A DNA stretch of 64,000 nucleotides from Variovorax sp. IB41 (GCF_016405905.1 NZ_JAEFCB010000006.1:1-64000); one strand, 5' to 3'; positions 39,420-48,211 are shown, counted from the first letter of the stretch. The notes: generated by a model from the letters alone, not told the origin. Made by a program: numbers and translations.

Positions 39420-39707
39420 TCAGCCGGGCCTGCCGGATGGCGGCAGCGACCGCCTGATGGCATCGATGCGCTCCAGGATCGTGGCGATCTGGTTGGACAG
39501 CAGCGCGCCTTGCCGCGCGTAGCGATCCCTGCATTCATCGAGTTTCTTGGTGAGCACCGCGACCTGCGCCTGGTGCGCGACCTGCTGCGACTGCAGCTTG
39601 GCGGCCAGCCTGCGCACGGTCATTTCGTTCGTGTCGGAGGGGGTCGTGGAGGTGGTGAGGGCGGGAACTTGTGCCTTCGAAGGCTGTGGTTTCGGTGTGT
39701 CGGTCAT
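39420..39707 (-). CDS. hypothetical coiled-coil protein, 95 aa
   Basis: I place the start at ATG 39707 (MTDTPKPQPSKAQ). The first 30 residues are Pro/Thr-rich. Residues 31-75 form a likely coiled coil (LAAKLQSQQVAHQAQVAVLTKKLDE). There is no clear Shine-Dalgarno site. No domain was recognised. Its independence from neighbours and amphipathic pattern give moderate support. Confidence 0.5.
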   Translation of the reverse strand: MTDTPKPQPSKAQVPALTTSTTPSDTNEMTVRRLAAKLQSQQVAHQAQVAVLTKKLDECRDRYARQGALLSNQIATILERIDAIRRSLPPSGRPG

Positions 39708-39945
39708 GGGAGGGATTCGGGCGATCCGGGAATCGAAAAAACCATGAACGCACGCGATGCGAAGACTGCGAGGCGATGTCCATGGGGCTGCTTGTGACGT
39801 CGCTTCCAGTATCTGTGCGCCGATGGCTCGCAACCGCCTGCGCCCGCCGGTCGATCGGCGCCGCGCCGTTAAATTCTTCGCAGCTTGCGCGCCTCAATTG
39901 CAAGCCAGTTGCAAACTGGCTTTTCGCGCCGAATCGGACTTCGCC

Positions 39946-40671
39946 CTACATCACCTTGACCGCGCGCCCGATGAACTGGATTGGCCCCGTCGGCCGGTCG
40001 ATCGGCGAGCCGTTCTCGGGCTCCAGCGTGAGCTCGAAGAGCTGGTTGGGCTCCAGCGGCGGCAGCTTGTCGATGGGGATGCGCAGCGTCTGGCCCTGCT
40101 GCTTCACGAGGCCGAGCGACACCGGCCCGCGCCACTGGTCGGCCTTGGTCCAGAACTGCAGCGTCTTCTGCGGCGGCACCTCGAAGGTGCCCAGCGGCAC
40201 GAGGTTGAGCTGCCGCGACGAGTTGGCCTGGATCACCCAGCCGGGCGATTTGTTCTCGGGCGCGACCAGCACCACCATGTACTGCGTGGCGGGCGGTGCC
40301 GCGACGCGCGTGACCACCACAGCGAGCAGCAGCGCCGCCGTGGCGAAGCCGCCCGCGGCCAGCCCGCGCCAGAGCTTGAGGTTGTTCCACCAACTGATCG
40401 CGCCCGCGGCTTGCGCCTTCGACGCCTTGCCCAGCCCATCGACGCTGCGCTCGATGCGCGTCCACAGCGACGGCGACGGCTCCGCCGGTTCGGCGAGTGC
40501 CGTGAGCGGCTGCAGCCGCGCCTCCCACACACGCACGGCTTCTTGCAGCGCCGGTTCGCTGCGCAGGCGCGCCTCGACCGCCGCGCGCGCGGTGGCCGAG
40601 AGCGTGCCCAGCACGTACTCGCCCGCGAGCCCGTCGATGTCGTTGATGTCTTTGTCTTCAGCGGTGCTCAT
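39946..40671 (-). CDS. anti-sigma factor, RskA/anti-sigma-K family
   Basis: The 241-residue protein has an N-terminal zinc-less anti-sigma domain (GLAGEYVLGTLSATARAAVEARL), one membrane helix at about residues 104-125, and a periplasmic RskA domain (QFWTKADQWRGPVSLGLV). It holds a partner ECF sigma factor at the membrane until released. Its ATG at 40671 overlaps the sigma factor stop as ATGA, strong evidence of a functional pair. Confidence 0.9.
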   Translation of the reverse strand: MSTAEDKDINDIDGLAGEYVLGTLSATARAAVEARLRSEPALQEAVRVWEARLQPLTALAEPAEPSPSLWTRIERSVDGLGKASKAQAAGAISWWNNLKLWRGLAAGGFATAALLLAVVVTRVAAPPATQYMVVLVAPENKSPGWVIQANSSRQLNLVPLGTFEVPPQKTLQFWTKADQWRGPVSLGLVKQQGQTLRIPIDKLPPLEPNQLFELTLEPENGSPIDRPTGPIQFIGRAVKVM

Positions 40672-41240
40672 CCCATGCACTCCCGCAGCGCGCGCATGCC
40701 GCGCTGGATCCAGGCCTTCACGGTGCCCAGCGGCGTCTGCAGCCGCTCGGCGATTTCGCCATGCGAGCAGCCTTCGACGTACGCATAGAGGATGCAGTCG
40801 CGCCGCGCCGGCTCCAGCCCCGAGAGGCAGCCGTGCAGCCGGCCGAGGTCCGCGCGCAGCTCGAACGGATCGCCCGCCGCCGCATACGCCGCGAGCGAGG
40901 CCTGGTCGTCGACCGCAACGGCTGCGTCTTCGTCCAGGCTCACCTGCCGCGCGCCGCTGCGCACCATGTTCAGCGCCGCGTGGCGCACCACGCTGTAGAC
41001 CCAGCCCCGGCCTTCGCCGAGCGCGGGGTTGAAGCTCGCCGCGCGCTGCCAGATGCTGATGAAGGCATCGTGCAGCACGTCCTCGGCCTGCTGGCGCTGG
41101 CGCACGATGCGCAGCGCCACGCCCATCAGGTACCGGCTTTCACGCTGGTAGAGCTGCTGCAACGCCTGACGGTCGCCGCGGGCGCAGGCCATGAGCGCGG
41201 CGTCGTAGTCGAAGGGGGCGGTGGATGGAGCGGGAGGCAA
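40668..41240 (-). CDS. ECF RNA polymerase sigma factor, SigK-like
   Basis: The protein has sigma region 2 (LQQLYQRESRYLMGVALRIV, then DVLHDAFISIWQ) and region 4 (LEPARRDCILYAYVEGCSHGEIAERLQTPLGTVKAWIQRG). The start is not certain. I use TTG at 41240, which gives 190 residues; a GTG at 41288 would add 16, and no clear ribosome site decides. It is paired with the RskA-type anti-sigma gene. The DUF3455 lipoprotein gene upstream may be part of its regulon or operon. Confidence 0.88.
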   Translation of the reverse strand: MPPAPSTAPFDYDAALMACARGDRQALQQLYQRESRYLMGVALRIVRQRQQAEDVLHDAFISIWQRAASFNPALGEGRGWVYSVVRHAALNMVRSGARQVSLDEDAAVAVDDQASLAAYAAAGDPFELRADLGRLHGCLSGLEPARRDCILYAYVEGCSHGEIAERLQTPLGTVKAWIQRGMRALRECMG

Positions 41241-41314
41241 GGTCGGCGGCGGGTGGTGAATGGCGCCATCGTAGTGGCACCGGCACACGCCGCCGCAGAT
41301 TCACCCCCGGATCA

Positions 41315-41872
41315 TCAGGACGCCTTGTAGAAGATGTAGTCGGCCTGGTACTTCACGACCTGCCGTTGGCCCTTGGTGGCGGGCGTGCAGGGCACGGCCG
41401 CCGGTGCCACGCCACCTTGCAGCGCCACGCGCTGGATGTAGGTGACGCCGGTCATCGCGCCCGAGCCCACGGCCGGGTTGGCCTTCACGAGCTGGAACGG
41501 CAGGCTGGTCGCGCCCGAGGGTGCGACGGCCAGTTGCGTGGCGGTGAGCTTGGAGCCGTCCATCGACTCCCAGGTGGCCGGCGGGCCGTAGTACTTGCCC
41601 ACCTGCTTGCCGCTGCGGTCCATGAGCTTGGCGTCGGGGCCGACGAACACCCACTCGGTCGCACCGGGCGTGTTGGCCTTGTCGCGGCATTCGTAGGTGA
41701 TGTCGCCCATGCCGACGGTTTCCATGGCGACCTTGTTGCCGGCGGGGACCTGGATGGTGGGGGGGAGGCTGGACTGGTTGAACGCGGGGGCCATCGACAT
41801 CGAGCCGCAGGCGGTGAGGACGGCGGCTGCGGAGATGGCGCCGAGGACGGCGATCGAACGGGAGGTGTGCAT
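41315..41872 (-). CDS. DUF3455 lipoprotein
   Basis: The 185-residue protein has a lipoprotein signal peptide with lipobox LTAC, cleaved before Cys22. The mature part has the DUF3455 pattern: PPTIQVPAGNKVAMETVGMGDITYECRD, WVFVGPDAKLMDRSGK and ATKGQRQVVKYQADYIFYK. It has no known enzyme activity. CAGGAG precedes the ATG at 41872. The upstream leader holds a perfect 8-bp stem (TCAGCAGC/GCTGCTGA, 41898-41918). It lies upstream of the sigma/anti-sigma pair on the same strand. Confidence 0.88.
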   Translation of the reverse strand: MHTSRSIAVLGAISAAAVLTACGSMSMAPAFNQSSLPPTIQVPAGNKVAMETVGMGDITYECRDKANTPGATEWVFVGPDAKLMDRSGKQVGKYYGPPATWESMDGSKLTATQLAVAPSGATSLPFQLVKANPAVGSGAMTGVTYIQRVALQGGVAPAAVPCTPATKGQRQVVKYQADYIFYKAS

Positions 41873-42029
41873 GGAATTGCTCCTGGGTTGTAGAGGGTCA
41901 GCAGCTCCTCGCTGCTGAAGGGTCTACACGCCAGAGGGGCGTTTGGATGCAGGGGTGCGCGAATTTCTTTTTGTTGTTGGTCGTCGCGGTTGTTTTTTTG
42001 AAGCGGGCGCCGCGGGTTCGGGGCGCGTA

Positions 42030-42117
42030 CGAAGAACACCGGGTGTCCCCCTCCGCGAATGTCCCCCGCCTTCGGCTCCTCCTTGATTTCGCTGCGGGGG
42101 ACACCCGGTGCTCTTCG
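42030..42117. repeat. REP-like inverted repeat element
   Basis: Arms at 42030-42051 (cgaagaacaccgggtgtccc and onward) and 42096-42117 are complementary over 22 bases with one mismatch, separated by a 44-base loop containing CCCCCGCC and a GGCTCC tract. The intergenic stretch between the 108-aa gene and the DUF3455 gene holds no gene I can support. The structure looks like an interspersed palindromic element and could form a stable hairpin. Confidence 0.7.
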
Positions 42118-42167
42118 CACGAGGGCACGCTGCGGAGGGGCGGGCGATCGACGCCCGCACTGGACGG

Positions 42168-42494
42168 TCAGGACGCCGAGGGCAGCCCTTGCATCAGCGC
42201 CCGGCGCATGTCGCCAGCGGCTGCGTTGACGGCGCCGATGCGCGCCACGAGCGATTCGTTGATCAGGCTGAGCAAGGCGCTCAGTTCGCTGCGGGTGGGG
42301 GCGAGCGCCTCGCTGTCGTTCGGGGCGCCGGTTTCGATGAGCTTTTCGAACGCGGTGTAGGCGCGCAGGACCTCGTTGAGGTTTTCGGCGTAGTCGCAGG
42401 TTTGGAGGGCGAGGGTGTCGAGGGTTGGGGATTCGGGCTCGAAGGAAGCGGACGGATTACGAGATTGCGCACAGGCGCGAACTGATTCAGCCAT
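42168..42494 (-). CDS. hypothetical protein, 108 aa
   Basis: The protein has no recognised domain. From residue 23 on it is helix-rich, with native base composition (TLDTLALQTCDYAENLNEVLRAYTAFEKL and ALAPTRSELSALLSLI). The first 11 residues (MAESVRACAQS) come from the AT-rich side of the boundary at 42463-42494. This suggests that the islet insertion replaced the original 5' end and supplied a new ATG. It may or may not still be expressed. Confidence 0.6.
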   Translation of the reverse strand: MAESVRACAQSRNPSASFEPESPTLDTLALQTCDYAENLNEVLRAYTAFEKLIETGAPNDSEALAPTRSELSALLSLINESLVARIGAVNAAAGDMRRALMQGLPSAS

Positions 42495-42675
42495 TAGATG
42501 GACTCCAAGTTAATGCAGGGGCTTCATCAGGCTTCCAAACCCGGCCGCGACATCAGACGCGACCGGCGGAGTATATCTATCGATACCCGCAATTCAAAGG
42601 ACTTCGCAAATACCGCGCCATCTGCCTCAACGTGGAAAATTAATAAATCTTGACAACCCACAAATTTGCATCTTT
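42495..42675. other. islet left flank, no supported gene
   Basis: AT-rich sequence between the 108-aa gene and the OLD-like gene. A small plus-strand reading frame (42425-42643, 72 codons) ends here with YRYPQFKGLRKYRAICLN. It has no ribosome site or homologue known to me, so it is not called. In the minus direction, the OLD-like gene stops at 42676. Confidence 0.4.
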
Positions 42676-44568
42676 TTAATCAACAAAATGAAGCTTTAAG
42701 TAATTCAATATTTTTGAGAAATTTTCTAACGTATCTCTTGAAAGCATTCCTCGACAATCGACTGCCGCATAAGATTCCGCCAAATACCACCCGATCTGCT
42801 TTTTAGTAGGCCTTTCATCTAGTAGGTATTTCTTTTTAATGAGGGCTAGCGTGTCGGGCGTAATTAAGCTCTCAAGCTGCATACCGACGAAGCTTGGATC
42901 AACTGCCGCCAATGTGATTGCAGATCCCGGGGGTAAAAACCAATTATCAGAATATCGTTGGGCTTCTTTTTTCCCAGCTTTGTCGTCATCAAGCAGCAAG
43001 ATAAATCGTTCACCACGCCCCATTAGCAACCCGATCTGCGGTCCGCACGCTCCCGAGCCAACCCCTGGAATAAAGTTGTATGGCAATTTAGCATCAAGGA
43101 GACGCTGTGCGAGCTTCAGCGCATAGTAGTCAGAAATGCCTTCCACCAGTACAAACGGAGGACTACCAATCACCTGCGGCGCAACATATTCCAATTTTTC
43201 AATGACCGGCTGAAAGTAGCTTGACCTTGTCGGAAATTTTGAAACGAATTCCCGATATTTTGTAAGCCTGACATTCGTTGGTTTCGAACTCAAACCCAGA
43301 GATTCTGCGCCATCGTAGTCCAATGCAGTATTTTCGACAATATATGCGCCAGAAAGCCATTGCGGATTTATCATGTGGTGACTATGGGTAGAATAAATTA
43401 CCTGACTTCCTTCCGACGCAATTCTCCCAAAACTTGTAAGCAATTCAGCTTGCGCTTTCGCATGTAAATTTGCAGCCGGCTCGTCAAAAATAAACACCGT
43501 CGAGCGCGCGGACGATTTTTTAAAAGCCGTGAACAACAAGAACGAAAAAAACCAGCGAAATCCTAGGGATCTTTCACTTATTGCATACCGGGACTCCCCA
43601 TCTGTGACATACAGCGATGCATAGGGAATATCATCTTTTTCTGTATCAATGTGCCATTCGACCAAAATGTTTTTGGCTGAAATAGCACGCTGGAATACCC
43701 GCTGCCAGCTGCCCAACACCTCGTTTGTTATAGCGTTTGATATTTTTTGAAAAACAGAATCAATAAGCGCTTTTTCGGCGCCGCTAAAAAATAGCGAAAA
43801 CCATACTGCGGACTTTTGCGAGTTTTTAAAAGATTCGATTCGAGCATTGATATGCTTATCCAAGTTTAAGCCCTGCCCCAAACTATCCAGGACGTCCTGA
43901 AAAACAAGCCTGTAATAGCGATTTACCGCCGTTTCATCATCAAACTCTTTTAAATATATCTTTTCCGGCATATCTACGAGAAATGTCGGAAAATATGAAA
44001 TCTGAGGAAGCCGCTCCTCCAAGATTCGAGCAACATTAGCCCACAGATCTATTTTCCCAGATTTTCTTTCGGCATCAGTCGGGCGAACGTATGCCTTGAA
44101 ATTAATACCTCTCACCGGGCGTACTTTTAATTCAAAATTCCAAACTTGCGGATTTTCCTTGAGAACGCTATCGACAAATTTAAATTGCCTCGTTATCTCG
44201 AAGATCGCCCCCAAAAATTCTTCATCCAGAACTAGTTTTTGCAGTTTTGCGAGATTCTGGGCCCGCCGAATATCTTCTTCATCCAAGCGAATCACCGCAG
44301 TCACCTCGATATCACCAGTAAATGCGGCCTTGAGGTGAAGCGGAATTAAACCCGCGCCAGAAGCTTTCGCGTGCACGCCTTCAAACAAACCCGAGACTGC
44401 TTTATCTCCGGTGATAAAATGAGACAGGCCTTCCAGAATGGTCGTTTTTCCGCTTTCATTTAATCCAATTAACGTGATAACCGGACAGTTCGCCTTGTCA
44501 TCAAGATCGATAACTACTTCTTCAATTCCTTTGAAGTTTTTTAAACTCATTTTCAAAATTGAGGACAA
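42676..44568 (-). CDS. OLD-family ATPase with TOPRIM domain, putative anti-phage nuclease
   Basis: The 630-residue protein is an AAA ATPase of the SMC/ABC type with a C-terminal TOPRIM domain. Walker A GLNESGKT is at residues 35-42, the ABC signature-like SERSLGFRW at 331-339, Walker B TVFIFDEPAA at 357-366, and an H-loop STHSHH at 393-398. The TOPRIM domain has Glu476 in LVEGISD and the acidic triad DDD at 527-529. OLD proteins are DNA nucleases, several of which defend against phage (P2 Old, Gabija GajA). No partner helicase lies beside it, so it is not a standard Gabija pair. The TTG start at 44568 has AAGGA 8 bases upstream and completes the first strand; an ATG at 44550 is the alternative. 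Confidence 0.9.
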   Translation of the reverse strand: MSSILKMSLKNFKGIEEVVIDLDDKANCPVITLIGLNESGKTTILEGLSHFITGDKAVSGLFEGVHAKASGAGLIPLHLKAAFTGDIEVTAVIRLDEEDIRRAQNLAKLQKLVLDEEFLGAIFEITRQFKFVDSVLKENPQVWNFELKVRPVRGINFKAYVRPTDAERKSGKIDLWANVARILEERLPQISYFPTFLVDMPEKIYLKEFDDETAVNRYYRLVFQDVLDSLGQGLNLDKHINARIESFKNSQKSAVWFSLFFSGAEKALIDSVFQKISNAITNEVLGSWQRVFQRAISAKNILVEWHIDTEKDDIPYASLYVTDGESRYAISERSLGFRWFFSFLLFTAFKKSSARSTVFIFDEPAANLHAKAQAELLTSFGRIASEGSQVIYSTHSHHMINPQWLSGAYIVENTALDYDGAESLGLSSKPTNVRLTKYREFVSKFPTRSSYFQPVIEKLEYVAPQVIGSPPFVLVEGISDYYALKLAQRLLDAKLPYNFIPGVGSGACGPQIGLLMGRGERFILLLDDDKAGKKEAQRYSDNWFLPPGSAITLAAVDPSFVGMQLESLITPDTLALIKKKYLLDERPTKKQIGWYLAESYAAVDCRGMLSRDTLENFSKILNYLKLHFVD

Positions 44569-44944
44569 GGCATTTCCTTATTCAAAAGCTGTTGGCGAAT
44601 TTTTTAAATTTTTAACGTCAAACTCAGCCGTTGAACAGAGCAGCAGCCTAGGCGCGCTAGTCAACACGAAGGACGATGGCTTTTTTATTGTGCGTCAGCC
44701 GATTTTTCGTTAACGAAATTCACGATGCCGACTATGGGGTCCCCGACGACTTACCGAAGTCAGGGTAATCACCCATCTTCTCTAGAACCGTCGAATCCGC
44801 AAGTCACGCTCCTAACCAATCGGGCAATAGATCCAAATAAAGCTATGAATAGTTGATTGCGCAGCAACTATCTTCTGCCCCAACCCCCATTTATCCGCAA
44901 AGGTATCCGCCAGACACTCCTCCTAACCCATCCAGGAGTGCCTC
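44569..44944. other. 376-base AT-rich intergenic region
   Basis: Between the divergent OLD-like and MFS genes. A 30-codon plus-strand frame (44676-44768), ending NEIHDADYGVPDDLPKSG, looks protein-like and could be a remnant, but it is too short to call. The last 60 bases carry the CCAGGAG ribosome site for the MFS gene. The right copy of the 9-base repeat is at 44855. No promoter was evident. Confidence 0.4.
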
Positions 44945-46147
44945 ATGCCAATCGCCCTACTCGCGCTGACCCTCAGCGCCTTCGCCATCGGAACGACCGA
45001 GTTCGTCATCGTTGGCCTCATCCCCACGGTCGCTGCTGACCTTGCCATCGGCCTGCCCTCGGCGGGCTTGCTGGTCAGCCTCTACGCGCTGGGCGTCGCC
45101 ATCGGCGCGCCGGTGCTCACCGCCCTCACGGGCAAGCTGCCGCGCAAGGCGCTGCTGCTCGGGCTGATGGCGCTGTTCACGCTCGGCAATCTGCTGGCGT
45201 GGCAGGCGCCCAGCTACGAATCGCTGGTGGCCGCGCGCATCCTCACGGGCCTCGCGCACGGGGTGTTCTTCTCGATCGGCTCGACCATCGCCACGGGCCT
45301 CGTGCCCAAGGAAAAGGCGGCCAGCGCCATCGCGATCATGTTCACCGGGCTCACGGTGGCGCTCGTGACCGGCGTGCCGCTGGGCACGTTCATCGGGCAG
45401 CACTTCGGCTGGCGCGAGACGTTCCTGGCCGTGTCGGCGCTGGGCGTGGTCGCCTTCATCGGCAGCTGGGTGTTCGTTCCCAACAACATCCGCCACACGG
45501 CACCGGCCTCGCTCGCGCAGCAGGCCAAGGTGTTGGCCGAGCCGCGGCTCTTGCTGGTGTATGCCAAGACGGCGATCGGCTACGGCGGCTCGTTCATTCC
45601 GTTCACGTTTCTCGCGCCGATCCTTACCGACGTGTCGGGCTTCAGCGCGGGCGCGGTGGGCTGGGTGATGCTGGTGTACGGTGTGTCGGTGGCGGTGGGC
45701 AACATCTGGGGCGGCAAGCTGGCCGACCGCCTGGGGCCGATTCCGGCGCTCAAGATCATCTTCGCGCTGCTGGCCGCCGTGCTGCTGGTCTTCAACTTCG
45801 CGGCGCCGCACAAGTGGCTTGCGCTGGTGGCGGTGCTGATGTGGGGCGCGGTCGCGTTCGGCAACGTGCCGGGGCTGCAGGTGTATGTGGTCAAGCAAGC
45901 GGAGCGCTTCACGCCGCAAGCAGTCGATGTGGCCTCGGGCCTGAACATCGCGGCCTTCAACCTGGGCATTGCGCTGGCAGCCTGGGCCGGCGGCCTGATC
46001 GTGACGCACCTGGGCCTCATGCACACGCCCTGGATCGGCGCGCTGGTGGTGCTGGTGTCTCTGGCGCTCACGCAGTGGAGCGGCGCGCTGGACCGCCGCG
46101 CCGGGATTCCGGTTCGCGCCTCGGGGCCGGTGCCGGCCGGTCACTGA
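44945..46147 (+). CDS. MFS transporter, DHA1 (AraJ/YdhP-like) family
   Basis: The 400-residue protein has 12 membrane helices. N-terminal features [16 protein letters not shown] and [18 protein letters not shown] match the AraJ/YdhP-type DHA1 efflux group, as does the loop [15 protein letters not shown] between helices 2 and 3. These export sugars or drugs; the substrate is unknown. AGGAG lies 7 bases before ATG at 44945. An aldo/keto reductase gene follows on the same strand, 61 bases away, so the two may be co-expressed. Confidence 0.92.
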   Translation: MPIALLALTLSAFAIGTTEFVIVGLIPTVAADLAIGLPSAGLLVSLYALGVAIGAPVLTALTGKLPRKALLLGLMALFTLGNLLAWQAPSYESLVAARILTGLAHGVFFSIGSTIATGLVPKEKAASAIAIMFTGLTVALVTGVPLGTFIGQHFGWRETFLAVSALGVVAFIGSWVFVPNNIRHTAPASLAQQAKVLAEPRLLLVYAKTAIGYGGSFIPFTFLAPILTDVSGFSAGAVGWVMLVYGVSVAVGNIWGGKLADRLGPIPALKIIFALLAAVLLVFNFAAPHKWLALVAVLMWGAVAFGNVPGLQVYVVKQAERFTPQAVDVASGLNIAAFNLGIALAAWAGGLIVTHLGLMHTPWIGALVVLVSLALTQWSGALDRRAGIPVRASGPVPAGH

Positions 46148-46208
46148 GCCGATTCGTTTCTCTCTTTTCTTCTCTTCTCTTTTTTCAACGCACAAGGACA
46201 ACTCGACC

Positions 46209-47039
46209 ATGACAACGACGAACAACAACAGCAACGCACCCGTTCCCGCCTTCGGCCTCGGCACCTTCCGCCTGAAGGGCCAGGTGGTGATCGACTCGGT
46301 GAAGAACGGCCTGGACGTGGGCTACCGCGCCATCGACACCGCGCAGATCTACGGCAACGAAGCCGAGGTGGGCCAGGCGATTGCCGAGAGCGGCGTGGCG
46401 CGCGATGCACTCTTCATCACCACCAAGATCTGGACCGACAACTACGCCAAGGCCAAGCTCGTGCCGAGCCTGAAAGAGAGCCTGGCCAAGCTGCGCACCG
46501 ATCACGTCGACCTCACGCTCATCCACTGGCCCTCGCCCGGCAACGCGGTGCCTGTGGCGGAGTTCATGGGTGCGCTGGCCGAGGCGAAGGCGCAGGGGCT
46601 CACGAAGCGCATCGGCGTGTCGAACTTCAACATCGCGCTCATGAAGGAAGCGATTGCGGCCGTGGGCGCGGAGAACATCGCCACCAACCAGATCGAGCTG
46701 CACCCGTACCTGCAAAACCGCAAGGTAGCGGAGTTTGCGAAGAGCCAGGGCATTCACATCACCTCGTACATGACGCTCGCTTACGGCAAGGTCATTGCCG
46801 ATCCGGTGATCGAGGCGATTGCCAAGGCGCACGGCGCGACGACCGCGCAGGTCACGCTCGCGTGGGCGATGCAGCTGGGCTACGCGGTGATTCCGTCGTC
46901 CACCAAGCGCGCGAACCTCGAGAGCAATCTGAAGGCGCAGCAGTTGAAGCTCACCGATGCAGAGATGGCGCAGACGGCGGCGCTGGACCGTGGCGAGCGG
47001 CTCACCGACCCCGCCGGCCTGTCGCCGGCTTGGGACTGA
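46209..47039 (+). CDS. aldo/keto reductase, DkgB-like
   Basis: The 276-residue protein is an NADPH-dependent aldo/keto reductase. The catalytic tetrad is visible: Asp in [13 protein letters not shown] (with Tyr), Lys in FITTKIW and His in LTLIHWPSP. The cofactor motif [14 protein letters not shown] is near the C-terminus. It resembles 2,5-diketo-D-gluconate reductase B, but these enzymes reduce many aldehydes. AAGGA lies 10 bases before the ATG. It follows the MFS gene. Confidence 0.92.
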   Translation: MTTTNNNSNAPVPAFGLGTFRLKGQVVIDSVKNGLDVGYRAIDTAQIYGNEAEVGQAIAESGVARDALFITTKIWTDNYAKAKLVPSLKESLAKLRTDHVDLTLIHWPSPGNAVPVAEFMGALAEAKAQGLTKRIGVSNFNIALMKEAIAAVGAENIATNQIELHPYLQNRKVAEFAKSQGIHITSYMTLAYGKVIADPVIEAIAKAHGATTAQVTLAWAMQLGYAVIPSSTKRANLESNLKAQQLKLTDAEMAQTAALDRGERLTDPAGLSPAWD

Positions 47040-47045
47040 TCGATC

Positions 47046-47077
47046 ACGCGGGGTGCGCGTTTGTCAGCACCCCGCGT
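47046..47077. terminator. hairpin between convergent genes
   Basis: An 11-bp perfect stem (ACGCGGGGTGC/GCACCCCGCGT) with a 10-base loop lies between the aldo/keto reductase gene and the 89-aa gene and overlaps the latter's last codons. There is no T-run, so termination is inferred from position and stem strength. Confidence 0.5.
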
Positions 47078-47333
47078 CGGACTTCTCGACCGCTTCGACC
47101 GTGAACAGCCGCCGCACGCCGTCCAGCGTGTCGAAGTAGCCCTTGCTGGAGCGGCGCAGCGGCGTGCCGTCGCGAAGCCGGTAGCTCACCGGGCCGCGCG
47201 TCACCGGGTAGCGCTTGGTGACGCTCACGCGGTAGAGGCACTCGGTGTATTCGAGCACCTCGTCCGGGCGCTCGTGCGCATCGACGACCTCGAAGCGGCC
47301 GGTGACGTGGAGAACGGATTCGTACGTGGCCAT
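47064..47333 (-). CDS. hypothetical protein, 89 aa
   Basis: ATG at 47333 gives MATYESVLHVTGRFEVVDAH. The frame extends to 47399, but the extension is rich in Arg/Pro and is unlikely. The composition suggests a small beta-rich soluble protein (VSVTKRYPVTRGPVSYRLRD, VRRLFTVEAVE). No domain was recognised and there are no membrane segments. It is convergent with the aldo/keto reductase gene. Confidence 0.6.
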   Translation of the reverse strand: MATYESVLHVTGRFEVVDAHERPDEVLEYTECLYRVSVTKRYPVTRGPVSYRLRDGTPLRRSSKGYFDTLDGVRRLFTVEAVEKSDAGC

Positions 47334-47570
47334 GGCGCGGTTGTGTGGCTGCACGCGAGGCGGCGCTACTGCCCGAATTCCAAAGCGCGAGTAGGACAAC
47401 GGATCGCACGTGCGCGCCGTGGGCCTTTAAGGCTTTGGGGGCGGCCGCTGTGGCACGCTCGTGCACTTCGATCGCGGCCGTTTCATGCGGCGCTGCGGCG
47501 CTCCTCCAAGGGTCATCCGGCTGGCGATCTTTTTCAAAAACTCAAGCGCTGACGCGGCTGGGGAAACCAC

Positions 47571-47666
47571 TTGAATCTCGACTCGATCAATCCGACTGTT
47601 CTGGGCTGGATCGCCGGCCTTTGCGTACTTGGCCTCGTCCGCTACTGGCTGAATCGGCGCAAGTAG
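47571..47666 (+). CDS. possible 31-aa membrane microprotein
   Basis: A TTG start at 47571 has GGGGA 7 bases upstream and reads MNLDSINPTVLGWIAGLCVL, then GLVRYWLNRRK and TAG. It has one hydrophobic helix and a basic C-terminal anchor, typical of small membrane proteins. The rest of the 47334-47710 gap shows no other gene I can support. This call is weak. Confidence 0.35.
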   Translation: MNLDSINPTVLGWIAGLCVLGLVRYWLNRRK

Positions 47667-47710
47667 ATGCGCGGTCGGCGGAACGGGAAAACAGTACTTC
47701 CGCCGGGCGA

Positions 47711-48124
47711 TTAAAGGCTCGCCAGCAAACCGGTCGAAGATGCCTCGGCCGCCAGCTTGCCGTCGGCGTTGTAGAGCGCAGCTTCGAGAAAGGCGATGCG
47801 CTTTCCCCGCTTGATGACGCGCGCTTCCACGCGCCCCTGGCCAGGGCCGACCTTCTCGTAGAAGCTCACCTTGATCTCCAGGCTGAACACGGTCTGCTGT
47901 TGCGCCGTGTCGTGCATCACGGCATGGGCCATGGCCGCATCGAGCCACGCGGTGATGAAGCCGCCCTGGGCGATGGTGCCGTTGGTGTGGCAGTACTCCC
48001 GCCGCACTGTGAAGGCGGCCTGCAGCGTCTTGCTTTCGGGCGCCCACCCGGTCACGTGGAAATTGCCCATCGATTCGCTCAATGCCTGGCCCGAGCGGAT
48101 GCGGGCCTCCAGATCGTCGTTCAT
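47711..48124 (-). CDS. PaaI-like hotdog thioesterase
   Basis: The 137-residue protein has the hotdog fold pattern of the PaaI acyl-CoA thioesterase family: EYCHTNGTIAQGGFITAWLDAAMAHAV (the thioesterase helix, with Asn/Gly near residue 50), then FSLEIKVSFYEKVGPGQGRVEARV. It hydrolyses an acyl-CoA; the substrate is not known. It stands alone upstream of the sugar locus. Confidence 0.88.
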   Translation of the reverse strand: MNDDLEARIRSGQALSESMGNFHVTGWAPESKTLQAAFTVRREYCHTNGTIAQGGFITAWLDAAMAHAVMHDTAQQQTVFSLEIKVSFYEKVGPGQGRVEARVIKRGKRIAFLEAALYNADGKLAAEASSTGLLASL

Positions 48125-48211
48125 TGGTTGGTGCGGTTGGTGCCGTTGGTGAGGTGTCGGGCATTTTCATGCGAAGCCGGGTGCGCCGTGGCGCCGGGCG
48201 GGCCGCGACGG

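Larger units (their letters stand above)
42463..44863. mobile_element. AT-rich genomic islet, possible insertion
   Basis: From about 42463 to 44863 the base composition is clearly AT-richer than the rest of the window. The 9-base sequence GATTGCGCA occurs at both ends (42463-42471 and 44855-44863), in direct orientation, like a target-site duplication or short att site. The islet holds one large gene and no transposase or integrase. The exact limits are inferred. Confidence 0.5.

Noticed and set aside
42425..42643. Plus-strand 72-codon frame at the islet edge
   Set aside because: It overlaps the 108-aa gene, has no ribosome site and no recognised domain; it may be random.
42676..44568. Complete Gabija, PARIS or retron system
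   Set aside because: Only the OLD-like ATPase is present; no GajB helicase, AriB or retron RNA and reverse transcriptase were found beside it.
44676..44768. 30-codon plus-strand frame ending NEIHDADYGVPDDLPKSG
   Set aside because: It looks protein-like but is too short and has only a poor start context; it could be a remnant of a lost gene.
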